DNA from: Nucisporomicrobium flavum
GTDB taxonomy: Bacteria > Actinomycetota > Actinomycetes > Mycobacteriales > Micromonosporaceae
Assembly: GCF_016464385.1 (NCBI RefSeq)
Contig: NZ_JADMLH010000011.1
Location: forward strand, 124,001-188,000
DNA: 64,000 nucleotides
Reading direction: 5' to 3'
Shown here: piece by piece, positions 26,072 through 37,058 of the stretch
Position numbering within the stretch: the stretch's first letter is position 1
How the letters are laid out: each line of letters opens with the position of its first letter
Program-made: the position numbers and the translations under genes
Notes under the pieces: generated by a model
Databases searched by the model: none
Told to the model about the DNA's origin: nothing
The model's input: only the letters and a program-made list of their open reading frames with translations

Positions 26072-27594
26072 GTCCGGCCGCCGAGGAGCTGGTCCGCGTC
26101 GACCAGCTCACCAAGAGCTTCGGCAGCACCCGCGCCGTGCGCGGGGCGTCCTTCGGCATCGCCGCCGGCGAGATCCACGCGTTGTGCGGGCACAACGGCG
26201 CCGGTAAGAGCACTGTCGTCAAGATGCTGTCCGGGCAGGAGACGCCGGACTCGGGCGCGATCCGTATCGGCGGCGGCGTGCTCGACCTGCGCAGCCGGCA
26301 GGTGGCGCAGCGCAGCGGCATCGCGCTCGTCGACCAGGAACTGAGCGTCGTGCCCTCGCTCACGGTCGCCGAGAACCTCATGCTGGGCGACCAGCGGGCG
26401 CGCTGGCTCAACCGGCGGCGTGCCTCCGGGCCCCGGTTGCGCAGCCTGCTCGACAACGTCGGGCTTGGTCACGTCGATCTCGATCAGCCGCTGTCCGAGC
26501 TCGGCATCGGCGAGCGTCAGCTCATCGAGATCGCGCGGGCCCTCGGCCAGGACGCCCGGTTGCTCATCCTCGACGAACCGACGGCCACGCTCAGCGACGT
26601 CGAGAGCGAGTACGTCTATGCGGCGGTCCGCGCCGTAGCGGCCGCCGGCTGCGCCATCCTCTTCGTCTCGCACCGGCTCGGCGAGGTGCTCGGGCTCTGC
26701 GACCGGGTCACCGTCATGCGCGACGGCGCGGTGGTGGCGACCACCGAGGTGGCCGACCTGACCATCGACTCTCTCATCGTCCAGATGCTCGGCGAAGCGC
26801 CGCACCGGTCGCGCAAGCGAACCGGAGGTGAGGCGGGGAAGTCCGGCGAGGTGCTGTCCGTCGGCGGATTGTCGGTTCCCGGCCGGGTCGAGGACTTCAG
26901 CCTCGGGCTCCGGCCGGGCCGGGTGTACGCCCTGGCCGGCCAACTCGGGTCCGGAGCCTCCGACGTGCTGCGCGCGACCGCCGGCCTCGTCCCGGCGGCG
27001 GCCGGCGACATCAGGGTCGACGGGGTCGTGGTTCGTCCCGGCCATCCGATCGCCGCGGCCCGGGCCGGCATCGCGTTCGTCTCCAACGACCGCAAGTCCG
27101 AAGGGCTGTTCCTCGACAAACCGATCAGCTGGAACCTGCTCGCCACCCGCCTGCCCAGCGTGACCCGGTGGGCCGTGCTCGACCGGCAACGATGGTCGGC
27201 CGTGCTGACCGATCTCGTGGGCCTGTGCGGTCTCGACGGCGGGCGGACCGGCGACAGCGTGCGCTCGCTGAGCGGCGGCAACCAGCAGAAGGTCTTCGTC
27301 GGTCGTGGTCTCGGCCGCTCGGACGCCCGCGTGCTGCTTCTCGACGATCCCACCCGCGGCGTCGATGTGGGAGGTCGCGCCGCGATCCACCGGCTGCTCC
27401 GCGACGCCGCCGACCGGGGCATGGCCGTGCTGTTCAGCTCGACCGATCTCGAGGAGCTGCTGGACCTCGCCGACGTCGTGGTCACCATGCACAAGGGCGT
27501 GGTCGTCCAGCGTCACGACGGCGACGTGGCCGGCTCCGTGCTGCTCCGGGAGATGACGCACGGCGCCGCGGCCCCGGCGGAGGAACGCCGGTGA
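26068..27594 (+). CDS. Ribose-type ABC importer ATP-binding protein, two domains
   Basis: A 508-residue tandem ATPase of the RbsA/MglA type. The first half has Walker A GHNGAGKST and LLILDEPTATLS. The second half has a degenerate Walker A region (AGQLGSGASD, no Lys), the signature SLSGGNQQKV and LLDDPTRGVDVG, exactly the asymmetry usual in this family. The start overlaps the substrate-binding gene (ATGA), and the stop overlaps the GTG of the first permease. It powers import together with both permeases. Confidence 0.93.
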   Translation: MSPAAEELVRVDQLTKSFGSTRAVRGASFGIAAGEIHALCGHNGAGKSTVVKMLSGQETPDSGAIRIGGGVLDLRSRQVAQRSGIALVDQELSVVPSLTVAENLMLGDQRARWLNRRRASGPRLRSLLDNVGLGHVDLDQPLSELGIGERQLIEIARALGQDARLLILDEPTATLSDVESEYVYAAVRAVAAAGCAILFVSHRLGEVLGLCDRVTVMRDGAVVATTEVADLTIDSLIVQMLGEAPHRSRKRTGGEAGKSGEVLSVGGLSVPGRVEDFSLGLRPGRVYALAGQLGSGASDVLRATAGLVPAAAGDIRVDGVVVRPGHPIAAARAGIAFVSNDRKSEGLFLDKPISWNLLATRLPSVTRWAVLDRQRWSAVLTDLVGLCGLDGGRTGDSVRSLSGGNQQKVFVGRGLGRSDARVLLLDDPTRGVDVGGRAAIHRLLRDAADRGMAVLFSSTDLEELLDLADVVVTMHKGVVVQRHDGDVAGSVLLREMTHGAAAPAEERR

Positions 27595-28559
27595 ACGTCA
27601 TGTCCGCCCGGCCCCGTTCCGCCGCGCCGATCCGCCGGCCCGGCCTCGTCGTCGACGGGGTCCTGCTGCTTGCCGTGCTGGCGGCGATCGTGCTGGCCCT
27701 GACGACCGACCGGTTCCTGACCGTGGCCAACGCCAAGGCCATCCTGACCTCGGCCAGCCTCGTCGGCATCGCGGCGCTCGGGCTGACCCTGATCACCATC
27801 GGCGGATCCGCGGTCTCGCTCGCCATCTCGCCCAGCGTGGCCGCCGTCGGGATGATCTTCTTGTCGGCGCAGTCGCTCGGCCTGATTGCGGCTCTGGTGC
27901 TCGCCGTGCTGTGCGGAACCCTGATCACCGGCCTGCAGGGCGCGGTGGTCGGCTACGCCGCGGCGAACCCGGTGGTCCTGACCATCGCGGCCAGTTTCGC
28001 CATCACCGGCATCGCGACCGGCGTCAGCGGCGGGTCGACGGTCTCGCCCACCGCCGGCGGGTACGACCGTCTGAACGCGACGCCGGGCGGCGTGGCTCTC
28101 AGCGTGTACGTCCTGATCGGGCTGGCCCTGATCGTGGAATGGACGCTGCGGCGGACCGGGTTCGGGCGCTCGCTCTACCTCATCGGCGAGAACCGCCGCG
28201 CGGCCCGGGCCGCCGGCCTGCCGGTCGGCCGGATGACCGCCGTGGCCTGGCTGGGTGCGGGTGCGTTGTTCGCGGTCACCGCCGCGTTCACCGCCGCCTT
28301 CAACACCTCGGCCAACGTGAACCTCGGCGGAACGCTCACCTTCGACGCCATCGCGGCGGTGCTGGCCGGCGGTACCCCGATCTCCGGCGGGCGTGGCTCG
28401 GCGTTACGCACGCTCGCGGGCGCGGTGCTCATCGCCGCCGCGTCCGACATCCTGCTGCTGCGCGGCTATTCGACCGGGGTCCAGATCATGGTCAAGGGAG
28501 TCATCGTGCTGGTCGTCGTCGTCACCGTGCACCTGCGTACCCGAGGGAGCCGCGCATGA
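27591..28559 (+). CDS. Ribose-type ABC importer permease 1
   Basis: A 322-residue BPD_transp_2 permease with about eight to ten membrane segments. The coupling region is around NRRAARAAGLPVGRMTAVAW and the conserved AVLAGGTPISGGRGS follows. GTG 27591 is preferred because GGAGG lies 9 bases upstream and it overlaps the ATPase stop (GTGA); an ATG at 27600 is possible. Operons with two distinct permeases, as here, resemble AI-2 (Lsr) and rhamnose importers. Confidence 0.9.
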   Translation: MNVMSARPRSAAPIRRPGLVVDGVLLLAVLAAIVLALTTDRFLTVANAKAILTSASLVGIAALGLTLITIGGSAVSLAISPSVAAVGMIFLSAQSLGLIAALVLAVLCGTLITGLQGAVVGYAAANPVVLTIAASFAITGIATGVSGGSTVSPTAGGYDRLNATPGGVALSVYVLIGLALIVEWTLRRTGFGRSLYLIGENRRAARAAGLPVGRMTAVAWLGAGALFAVTAAFTAAFNTSANVNLGGTLTFDAIAAVLAGGTPISGGRGSALRTLAGAVLIAAASDILLLRGYSTGVQIMVKGVIVLVVVVTVHLRTRGSRA

Positions 28560-29563
28560 GAGCCAGGCGGCCCGAGGCCTCGCTGCCGGTGGCGGCTCTC
28601 GCCGTCACGGTCATCGCGTTCGTGCTTGTTCCGACGTACACCGGCTCCGCCCTCACCTCGTTCGACGTCTACAACATGTTCCAGATCCTGGCCCGGCTGG
28701 GCCTGCTCACCCTTGCGCTGGGACTGACGATGATCGCCGGCGAGTTCGATCTGTCGGTGGTGGGAACGTACGCGGTCGGCGGGATGCTGACCGTTCAGGC
28801 CGGCCAGCAGCACTGGGCGTGGGGCCTCCTGGCCGCGCTGGGCGCCGGCGCGGCGATCGGGCTGCTCCAAGGCGGGCTGATCGCACGCCTGAAGATCCCG
28901 TCGATGCCGGTGACCCTGGCGACCTACATCGCGCTGCTGGGGCTCACCAGCGCCCTGTCCGGCGGACTCACCAAGACCTACTCCAACGCGACCGTGACAC
29001 TCTGGGTCGACCAGAGCCTCCTCACGTACTTCTCGCCGCGCAGCCTGATCACGCTGGGCCTGTTCGTCGTGGCGGCGGTCGTCCTGTCGCTGAGCCGCTG
29101 GGGCCGCGAACTTCGCGCGATCGGGGGCGACCGGCGCGCCGCCCGCGTCGCCGGGGTCGGGGTCGACCGGCTGATCGTGGGCACCTTCGTGGCCTCCGGC
29201 GTGTTGTCCGCGCTCGGTGGGTCGCTGCTGAGCTTCAGCCTCGGTTCGGCCAATCCCGATCCCGGCGTCCAGCCGCTGATCGTGGCGGCCGCCGCGGCTC
29301 TGCTGGGCGGCGTCTCCCTCGCCGGTGGCCGCGGCCATCCGCTGGGGTTGCTCGCCGGCAGCCTGGCCGTCGCGCTGCTCGCCGAGATCGTGGCGGTCGC
29401 CGCCGTGCCGCAGTACGTGTCGCAGCTCTTCTTCGCGGGCCTCCTCGGAATCATCGTCGTCATCGACGCTCCCGATCTGCACAGCGCGCTCGTCCGGCTA
29501 CGGACCCGCCTCCGGTCGTCCCACCATCCCCGCACCTCGATCCAGGAGAGCGCCGATGTCTGA
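28556..29563 (+). CDS. Ribose-type ABC importer permease 2
   Basis: A 335-residue paralogous BPD_transp_2 permease. Early segments contain LTLALGLTMIAGEFDLSVV, a well-known signature of this class, and later GRELRAIGGDRRAARVAGV (coupling loop) and ALLGGVSLAGGRGHP. ATG 28556 overlaps the previous stop by 4 bases, and the stop overlaps the lactonase gene by 8. It forms the membrane channel with permease 1. Confidence 0.9.
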   Translation: MRARRPEASLPVAALAVTVIAFVLVPTYTGSALTSFDVYNMFQILARLGLLTLALGLTMIAGEFDLSVVGTYAVGGMLTVQAGQQHWAWGLLAALGAGAAIGLLQGGLIARLKIPSMPVTLATYIALLGLTSALSGGLTKTYSNATVTLWVDQSLLTYFSPRSLITLGLFVVAAVVLSLSRWGRELRAIGGDRRAARVAGVGVDRLIVGTFVASGVLSALGGSLLSFSLGSANPDPGVQPLIVAAAAALLGGVSLAGGRGHPLGLLAGSLAVALLAEIVAVAAVPQYVSQLFFAGLLGIIVVIDAPDLHSALVRLRTRLRSSHHPRTSIQESADV

Positions 29564-30389
29564 ACTCACCCTGCTCTACTCCGACCTCCGGTTCCCCGAG
29601 GGCGCCCGCTGGCACGACGGCCGCCTCTGGTTCTCCGACATGCACACCGGACAGGTGTTCCGGGCCGACCCGGCGGCGCGGACGCTCGAGGAGGTCGCGG
29701 TCGTCGAGGACCAGCCGTCCGGGCTCGGCTGGCTACCGGACGGCTCCCTGCTGGTGAGCTGCATGATCGACCGTAAGGTCCGGCGGCTGGACCCGGACGG
29801 GAAGCTGAGCGTCTTCGCGGACCTCTCGGATCTCACCGATGCGCCCGTCAACGATCTGGTCACCGACGACCGGGGCCGGACCTTCCTGGGCGGCTTCGGG
29901 TACGACCTCTACGCCGATGCTCCGCAGCGACCCGGTCCGATCTTCCGGATCGACGCCCGCGGCCGGGTGACCCTGGTCGAGAACGACATGGTGTTCCCGA
30001 ACGGCATGGTCGTCCTGCCGGGCACCTCGACCCTGGTGGTGGCGGAGACCTGGGCGGCCCGGCTGACCGCGTTCGACATCGGTGAGCACGGCGACCTGAC
30101 CGGCAAACGCACGTGGGCCGAGCTGCCGCCCGGGTCGACACCCGACGGCATCTGTGTGGACGCGACCGGATCGGTCTGGGTCTCCTCCATCGCGACCTCC
30201 CAGTTCCTGCGCGTCGAGGCGGGCGGCCGCATCACCCGGACGATCGACGTCGAGGGACGCTGCGCCACCGACTGCGTGCTCGGCGGCCCGACCGGAACGA
30301 CGCTGTTCCTCCTCACCTCGAACAGCTGGCAACCATCCGAGACCACTGGACGGGCGGGACGGATCGAGATGGTCGAGGCGGGCGACTGA
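29556..30389 (+). CDS. SMP-30/gluconolactonase-like hydrolase
   Basis: A 277-residue six-bladed propeller hydrolase (SMP-30/LRE family) that opens lactones or related esters. Metal-ligand regions are visible as FPEGARW (Glu), NDMVFPNGM (Asn) and TPDGICVDATGSVWVS (Asp). ATG 29556 has AGGAGAG upstream and overlaps the permease gene. No signal peptide is present, so it acts in the cytoplasm on an imported compound. Its stop overlaps the acyl-CoA synthetase start by one base, linking the two steps. Confidence 0.87.
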   Translation: MSELTLLYSDLRFPEGARWHDGRLWFSDMHTGQVFRADPAARTLEEVAVVEDQPSGLGWLPDGSLLVSCMIDRKVRRLDPDGKLSVFADLSDLTDAPVNDLVTDDRGRTFLGGFGYDLYADAPQRPGPIFRIDARGRVTLVENDMVFPNGMVVLPGTSTLVVAETWAARLTAFDIGEHGDLTGKRTWAELPPGSTPDGICVDATGSVWVSSIATSQFLRVEAGGRITRTIDVEGRCATDCVLGGPTGTTLFLLTSNSWQPSETTGRAGRIEMVEAGD

Positions 30390-32011
30390 TGCACGGACTG
30401 ATGCAGGACCGGCCGCTGACCATTCCGACTCTGCTGGCGCGGGTCGAGACGAACTTCGGGCACAAGCGGATCATCACCGGCGGGACGACCGAGACCGTGG
30501 CGACGTGGCGGGAGGTGGCACCTCGCGTACGGAAACTGGCGCGAGCCCTGGAAAGCCTGCACGTGCCCGCCGGGGCGTGCGTCGGCACGTTCGCCTGGAA
30601 CAGCCAGCGGCACGTCGAGCTCTATCTGGCGATCCCGAGCTCGGGACGGATCCTGCACACGGTCAACCATCGGCTCTACCGCGAGCAGGTCACGTTCATC
30701 GTCAACGACGCCGACGACGACGTCCTGTTCGTCGACCGGACGATCCTGCCGGTGATCTGGCCGTTGGTCGCGTCGTTCGCGTCGGTGCGGCACGTCATCG
30801 TGATGGACGACGGCGGCGACATGCCGCTGCCGGACGACCCGCGCGTGCTCGACTACGAGGAACTTCTCGCCGGGCAGACCGACGGCCCGCTCGAGACCGT
30901 GATCGAGGATGAGAATCTCGCCGCCTCGCTCTGCTACACCTCCGGAACGACGGGCAATCCCAAGGGCGTCCTCTACAGCCATCGTTCGATCGTGTTGCAC
31001 AGCCTGCTTCTGCTCGGCGCGGACGTCTTCGCGCTGAGCGAACGAGACGTCGTGGCGCCGGTCGTGCCCATGTTCCACGTGAACGCGTGGGGACTTCCGT
31101 ACGCCGCCATGCAGAGCGGTTCCGATCTGGTGCTGCCCGGACCGCTCCGGGCTCCGGAGGAGTTGGTCTCGCTCCTCGCCCGGCACCGGGTCACCTTCAG
31201 CGCGGGCGTCGCGACCGTGTGGCGCGATCTCGTCCCGGTGCTCGGCCGCCACGACCTCAGCAGCCTCCGGCACGTCGCTTGCGGGGGCGGCGCGGTCGAC
31301 GACGCGCTGTCCAGCGCCTACGAGCGAGCGGTCGGGAGACCGCTGATCAACGCGTGGGGGATGACCGAGACGAGTCCGGTCGTCACCACCTCCCGCCTGG
31401 CGACCCACCACGACGAGCTCGACGGCGACGCGCGCCGTCTGCTGCTCGGCAGCCCCGGCCCGGCCGTGCCGTTGACCGAGATCCGCGTCGTCGGCGACGA
31501 CGGCGTGCACCAGCCATGGGACGGGCAGAGCCAGGGCGAGCTCCAGGTCGCCGGCGCGACGATCGCCAGTGCCTACTTCGGCTCGGACACCGGGGCGGAC
31601 GCGTTCACCGCGGACGGCTGGCTGCGTACCGGAGACGTGGCGACGATCGACCCCTGGGGGTATCTGCGGATCGTGGACCGCTCCAAGGACCTGGTGAAGT
31701 CCGGCGGTGAGTGGATCTCCTCGGTCGCGCTCGAGAACGCGGTCATGTCCGACCCGCGGGTCAGGGAGGCGGCCGTGATCGGCGTGACCCACCCACGCTG
31801 GGGCGAGCGGCCGGTGGCTTGCGTCGTGCCGTCCGAAGGAGTGGATCTCACCCCCGACGACGTACGGGCCCATCTGCGCGGTCGTGTCGCGTCGTGGTGG
31901 ATCCCCGAACGCGTCGAGATCCTGACCGAGATACCCAAGACCGCCACCGGCAAGTGGTCGAAACAGACGCTCCGTCAACGGTTCGCCGACTCGGCGACCG
32001 AAACCCACTGA
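30389..32011 (+). CDS. Acyl-CoA synthetase (AMP-forming)
   Basis: A 540-residue ANL-superfamily ligase that converts a carboxylic acid to its CoA thioester with ATP. Motifs: P-loop YTSGTTGNPKG, NAWGMTETSP (adenine site), GWLRTGDVA, the hinge region around IVDRSKDLVKSGGEW and the C-terminal catalytic Lys in KTATGKWSK. The N-terminal phrase SGRILHTVNHRLY resembles medium-chain AlkK or DmdB-type enzymes. The start overlaps the lactonase stop. The substrate may be a fatty, methylthio or phenylpropenoic acid; the tannase/feruloyl esterase gene nearby favours an aromatic acid. Confidence 0.9.
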   Translation: MHGLMQDRPLTIPTLLARVETNFGHKRIITGGTTETVATWREVAPRVRKLARALESLHVPAGACVGTFAWNSQRHVELYLAIPSSGRILHTVNHRLYREQVTFIVNDADDDVLFVDRTILPVIWPLVASFASVRHVIVMDDGGDMPLPDDPRVLDYEELLAGQTDGPLETVIEDENLAASLCYTSGTTGNPKGVLYSHRSIVLHSLLLLGADVFALSERDVVAPVVPMFHVNAWGLPYAAMQSGSDLVLPGPLRAPEELVSLLARHRVTFSAGVATVWRDLVPVLGRHDLSSLRHVACGGGAVDDALSSAYERAVGRPLINAWGMTETSPVVTTSRLATHHDELDGDARRLLLGSPGPAVPLTEIRVVGDDGVHQPWDGQSQGELQVAGATIASAYFGSDTGADAFTADGWLRTGDVATIDPWGYLRIVDRSKDLVKSGGEWISSVALENAVMSDPRVREAAVIGVTHPRWGERPVACVVPSEGVDLTPDDVRAHLRGRVASWWIPERVEILTEIPKTATGKWSKQTLRQRFADSATETH

Positions 32012-32029
32012 ACCAGCGAAGGATCCACG

Positions 32030-32575
32030 ATGCCCATCGAACCGCGTCTGATCGTGACGGGCCACGACCGCGACGGCGATGCCGTCTTCGTCGAGGACCG
32101 CCACCCGGAACCGGTCAGCGTCCAGGCTCTTCCCGGAGCCGACTTCTATCTCCTGTGGGGCACCCCGGACGGGGAGGCGAAGGTCGGCGAGCGGGACGCG
32201 AAGCCGGTCCTGCGGCCCTACTTTCCCGGACTCGGCGGCAGCCGGGCGCTCTTCCTGCGGTGGGCAGCGCACTCGTCGGAGCCTCAGCCGGTGCCGGACC
32301 CGGTCGGCGACGCCGAGGAGGTCGCGCTGAAGCTGCCCGGCCTGACCGACCCGTTCGAGGAGAACGGCGACGGCATGCACACGACGGACACGGTCGACTA
32401 CGCCATCTGCCTGGAGGGTGAGCTGTGCCTCGAGCTCGACAACGGAGCCGAGGTGACCCTGACGCCGGGCACGTGCGTGGTCCAGCTCGGCACCCGGCAC
32501 AAGTGGAAGAACCGGTCTGATCGAGCGGCGCTGATGTGCTACGTGCAGATCGGAGCCGTACGAGTCCCCGGCTAG
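32030..32575 (+). CDS. Cupin-domain protein
   Basis: A 181-residue protein with one cupin_2 barrel near the C-terminus. The metal motifs are HTTDTVDYAICLEGE and, 25 residues later, PGTCVVQLGTRHKWKNRS. Two His and one Glu of the standard set are present in the first motif region and one His in the second, so metal binding is plausible. It lies 18 bases after the CoA-ligase gene and ends the operon. Such cupins often act as dioxygenase- or isomerase-like enzymes in catabolic clusters, but the reaction is not known. Confidence 0.82.
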   Translation: MPIEPRLIVTGHDRDGDAVFVEDRHPEPVSVQALPGADFYLLWGTPDGEAKVGERDAKPVLRPYFPGLGGSRALFLRWAAHSSEPQPVPDPVGDAEEVALKLPGLTDPFEENGDGMHTTDTVDYAICLEGELCLELDNGAEVTLTPGTCVVQLGTRHKWKNRSDRAALMCYVQIGAVRVPG

Positions 32576-32628
32576 GCCGGTGTTCGTCCATTGTGGATAT
32601 TTCCCGCATGTTTCTCTTGTGAGTTCGA

Positions 32629-32644
32629 TGTGACCCATGCCACA
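32629..32644. promoter_or_regulatory. CRP-type near-palindrome TGTGA-N6-CCACA
   Basis: TGTGACCCATGCCACA matches 9 of the 10 conserved positions of the CRP-type consensus and lies 68-83 bases upstream of the tannase start. The perfect version precedes the divergent ABC operon at 24995, suggesting common control of both operons. Confidence 0.45.
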
Positions 32645-32711
32645 GTAAGTGACACTCAGTGCCGCTCATCAATGCTCTTGCGGCACAGCGTGCTCGTCTG
32701 GAGGTTCGCAC

Positions 32712-34339
32712 ATGAGTCGAATGATGGCGTTCGCGACCGCATTGGCGACGGGGGCGGTGGTCTTCGGGGCAAGCCCGGCCACAGCCACGGTGGGAACCGC
32801 CCCGAGATGCGCGGAGCTGGCGGCAACCCCGATTCCGGCCTCGGTGATCAGCCTGCCGACCCGCGGTGGCCGCGTCGACTCCGCGTCCTTGGTGACTCAG
32901 GTCGTGAGCGGCCGGACCGTGGAGTACTGCAACGTCCTCGCGTCCATCTTCCCGAAGGACCCGTCCGCTCCGGACATCAGGCTGCGGGCCGGGATGCCGG
33001 TCGGCTGGAACCGCGACACGATGATGTTCGGCGGCGGTGGCTACAACGGAACGATCCCCGACATCACCGGCAACGTGCCGTTCGGCCGCCCCGATTCACC
33101 CACTCCGCTGGCCCGGGGATATGCGACGTACGCCAGCGACTCCGGCCACCAGGCCGGGCCCGCTGCCTCTCTGGACGGGTCCTTCGGCCTCAACGACGAG
33201 GCCCTCCGGAACTTCGCCGCCGGCGACGCGCTCAGGAAGACCCACGACGCCGTCCAGTACCTCGTCCGTCGTGGCTATGGCGCCGGACCCGGCCGGACGT
33301 ACTTCACCGGCGGCTCGACCGGCGGCCGCGAGGCTCTGGTCGTCGCGCAGCGCTGGCCGGACGCGTTCGACGGCATCATCTCCGCCTACCCCGCCTGGAA
33401 CAACATGGCCGAGATCCTCGATCTCGGATACCTGGCGCAGGTGATGTCCCGGCCCGGCGCGTTCCCCGACCCGGCCAAGCAGGGCCTGCTCTACAACAGC
33501 GTCATGGCGGCCTGCGACGGGCTCGACGGTGTCGCGGACCGGATCATCTCGAACGTCGGCGGCTGCCATTTCGATCCCCGGGCGCTGCGCTGCCCGCACG
33601 GCGCCGACACCGGGCCGGCCTGCCTCTCCGACCCGCAGATCGCCTCCGTGACGGCTGCCTCCACACCGTTCCGCTGGCCGTACCGCATTGCCAGCGGCGA
33701 GCGCTACTACCCCGGGTTCCCGTTCCTGTCGGGCGCCGACATGAGGACGCCGTATCTCGGCTTCGGCACCACCGCGCCCGCCAACCCCATGCCGGCCACC
33801 AGCGCGTACGGGTTCCAATACTGGGATCAGTGGGTGAAGTACTTCCTGACCCGGGACCCCGGCCACAACTCCCTGGCTGTGGACCCGCGGCGGCCCGGGA
33901 AATGGCTCCCACGGATCAGCTACCTCTCCACCATCCAGGACCGCAACGACGTGGACCTTCGCCCCTTCGCGCGGTCCGGCGGACGACTGATCCTGATGCA
34001 CGGCTCCGCCGACGAACTCGTCTCGCACCGGTCCACCAACGACTACTACCGGCGCGTACGGGCAACGGTCGGCGCCCGGCAGACCGACGCGTTCATGCGG
34101 TACTACGTGGCACCGGGAGCGAACCACGCCAACTTCGGTGCGCCCGCGTTCGCCGCCACCTGGGACTCGCTCTCCGCCCTGGAACGCTGGGTGCGGGACG
34201 GACAGCCGCCGGCCCGGCCGGTGGTGCAGAACCCCCGGGACGGCCGGACACGCCCGCTCTGCGAGTACCCGGGCTGGCCGAGATACCGCTCGGGTGATCC
34301 CGCCCGCGCAGAGAGCTTCACGTGTGCCCGGGGGACCGC

Positions 34340-34343
<4 letters not shown>
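32712..34343 (+). CDS. Secreted tannase/feruloyl esterase family protein
   Basis: A 543-residue secreted esterase. The signal peptide MSRMMAFATALATGAVVFGA is cut near ATA. Family features are the nucleophile Ser202 in GGSTGGREAL, Asp in HGSADELVSHRS and His in PGANHANFG, with cysteines near Ser and His as in fungal and bacterial tannases. It hydrolyses esters of phenolic acids such as gallate or ferulate outside the cell. Its stop overlaps the GTG of a branched-chain-type ATPase gene, so the released acid may be the substrate of that importer. Confidence 0.87.
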
Positions 34344-35096
<753 letters not shown>

Positions 35097-35104
<8 letters not shown>

Positions 35105-35789
35105 GGTCACCGGCCTGTCCGCGTGGTACGGCCAGGCGCGGGCGCTGCACGAGGTGGACGTCCGCGTGGACGAGGGCGAGGTCGTCTCGCTCGCCGGCCG
35201 CAACGGCGCCGGCAAGACCACCCTGGTCCGGTGCTTGATCGGCCTGCACCAACAGGCTTCCGGCACCGTACGCCTGCACGGCCGCGACATCACCGGCCTA
35301 CCGGCGCACAGCCGAGCCCGCGCCGGCATGGGCTGGGTCCAGGACGACCGCGGCATCTACGCCAGCCTCACCGTGGAGGAGAACCTCCTGCTGCCGCCCA
35401 CGGTTTCCGACCGGGCCTGGACGCTGGCACGGGTCTACGAGACCTTCCCCGTGCTCGCCGAGCGCCGCAAGGCGCCCGGCAGCACACTCTCCGGCGGAGA
35501 ACAGCAGATGCTGGCCATCGCCCGGGTGCTGCGGACCGGCGCCCGTCTGCTGCTCATGGACGAGCCCTCCGAGGGCCTGGCCCCGGTGATCGTGTCCCGG
35601 ATCGCAGCGATCATCCGCGACATCAAGGCCACCGGTGCGGGCGTGCTGCTGATCGAGCAGAACGTCAAGTTCGCGGCCACCGTGGCCGACCGGCACTACC
35701 TGCTCAGCCAGGGCCGCATCGTCGAGACCCTCGACAACGACGAGTTCCGGCGCCGCGAGGGTGACCTGCTCAAATACCTCGGCATCTGA
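35097..35789 (+). CDS. Branched-chain-type ABC importer ATPase (LivF-like)
   Basis: A 230-residue second ATPase. The opening MLEVTGLSAWYGQARALHEV, Walker A GRNGAGKTT, the phrase GWVQDDRGIYASLTVEENL, signature LSGGEQQML and LLMDEPSEGLAP are diagnostic of LivF. ATG 35097 overlaps the LivG-like gene by 8 bases. The shared substrate range of the Liv family includes amino acids, amides, urea and aromatic acids such as coumarate. Confidence 0.92.
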
Positions 35790-35807
35790 CCGACTGGGGG
35801 AGACACC

Positions 35808-37058
35808 ATGGAGAGCAAGCGGAAGTGGGCCGGCGCCTCGGCCTTGACGGTGACGCTGCTGCTGAGCGCCTGCGGCGGCGGAGGCCCCGGGAGTTCCGGC
35901 GGTGACTTCACCGGCGGCAAGCTGGTGCTGGCGGTCCTCAACGATCAGTCCGGGGTCTACAAGGACGCGTCGGGGCCGAACTCCGTCAAGGCGGTCAAGA
36001 TGGCCGTAGCCGACTACCAGAAGAAGTACGGCGACAAGGCCGTCGTCAAGAAGATCGAGGTGACCTCGACCGACCACCAGAACAAGCCGGACATCGCCAA
36101 CACCAAGGCCGGCGAGCTGTACGAACGCGGTGGCGCGGACGTCATCCTGGACGTGCCGACCTCGTCCGCCGCCCTGGCCGTCGCCAACCAGGCGAAGAAC
36201 CACAAGAAGCTGTTCCTCGACGTCAGCGCGGCGACCACGGCACTGACCGGGGCGCAGTGCAACAAATACACCTTTCAATGGGCGTACAACACCCACCTGC
36301 TCGCCACCGGCACCGGCGCGACCGTCACCCGCAACGGTGGCAAGAAATGGACGATCATCTACCCCGACTACGAGTTCGGTCAGAACATGACCAAGTCCTT
36401 CACCGCGGCGGTCGAGAAGGCGGGCGGCACGGTTCAGGAGACCATTCCCACGCCGTTCCCCAACGAGAACTTCGCGACCTTCCTGACCAAGGCCGGCAGC
36501 GGCAATCCCGACGTGATCGGCACGATGCAGGCGGGCGGTGACCTGATCAACCTGGTCAAGCAGTTCAACGAGTCGGGGCTGAAGGACAAGGGCGTCGAGC
36601 TGGCCGTCGGGCTCATGCTCATCAACGACATCCACTCGCTGGGCGTGGAGCAGTTCGCCGGCACACTGTTCACCGACCCCTGGTACTGGAACATGGACGC
36701 CGAGGCACGCGCCTGGGCCGACCGGTTCCTGGCCGAGACCGGGGCCCGCCCGAGCTTCGAGCACGCCGGCAACTACTCCGCCGCACTGCAATACCTGGAG
36801 GCGGTCCAGGCCGCCGGCACCGACGACGCCGACGCGGTGGTCGCGAAACTCGAGGGCAAGAAGGTCAACGACGTGTTCCTGCGCAACGGCGAGATCCGCG
36901 CCCAGGATCACTCGGTCGTCCACGACGCCAACCTCGCCCGCGTCAAGAAACCGGCCGACGTGAAGGAGGACTGGGACTACGAGGAGATCGTGACCAAGAT
37001 TCCGGCCGCCGAAGGGTTCCCGCCGGCCGAAGCGTCCGGCTGCTCGATGACATCATGA
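35808..37058 (+). CDS. Branched-chain-type ABC importer substrate-binding lipoprotein
   Basis: A 416-residue lipoprotein with lipobox Cys22 (LLLSAC) and a type-I periplasmic-binding fold of the Leu/Ile/Val class (VLNDQSGVYKDASGPNSVKA, WTIIYPDYEFGQNMTKSF). Length and motifs match a subgroup annotated for amide, aromatic or amino-acid ligands. GGGGGAGA precedes the ATG. It is located between the ATPase and permease genes, and its stop overlaps the next start (ATGA). Confidence 0.9.
   Translation: MESKRKWAGASALTVTLLLSACGGGGPGSSGGDFTGGKLVLAVLNDQSGVYKDASGPNSVKAVKMAVADYQKKYGDKAVVKKIEVTSTDHQNKPDIANTKAGELYERGGADVILDVPTSSAALAVANQAKNHKKLFLDVSAATTALTGAQCNKYTFQWAYNTHLLATGTGATVTRNGGKKWTIIYPDYEFGQNMTKSFTAAVEKAGGTVQETIPTPFPNENFATFLTKAGSGNPDVIGTMQAGGDLINLVKQFNESGLKDKGVELAVGLMLINDIHSLGVEQFAGTLFTDPWYWNMDAEARAWADRFLAETGARPSFEHAGNYSAALQYLEAVQAAGTDDADAVVAKLEGKKVNDVFLRNGEIRAQDHSVVHDANLARVKKPADVKEDWDYEEIVTKIPAAEGFPPAEASGCSMTS

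Noticed and set aside
29909-32638. A 909-codon open frame on the minus strand
   Set aside because: It lies opposite the acyl-CoA synthetase, lactonase and cupin genes. Its translation is low-complexity Arg/Gly/His-rich with no domain, the usual mirror of GC-rich coding DNA.
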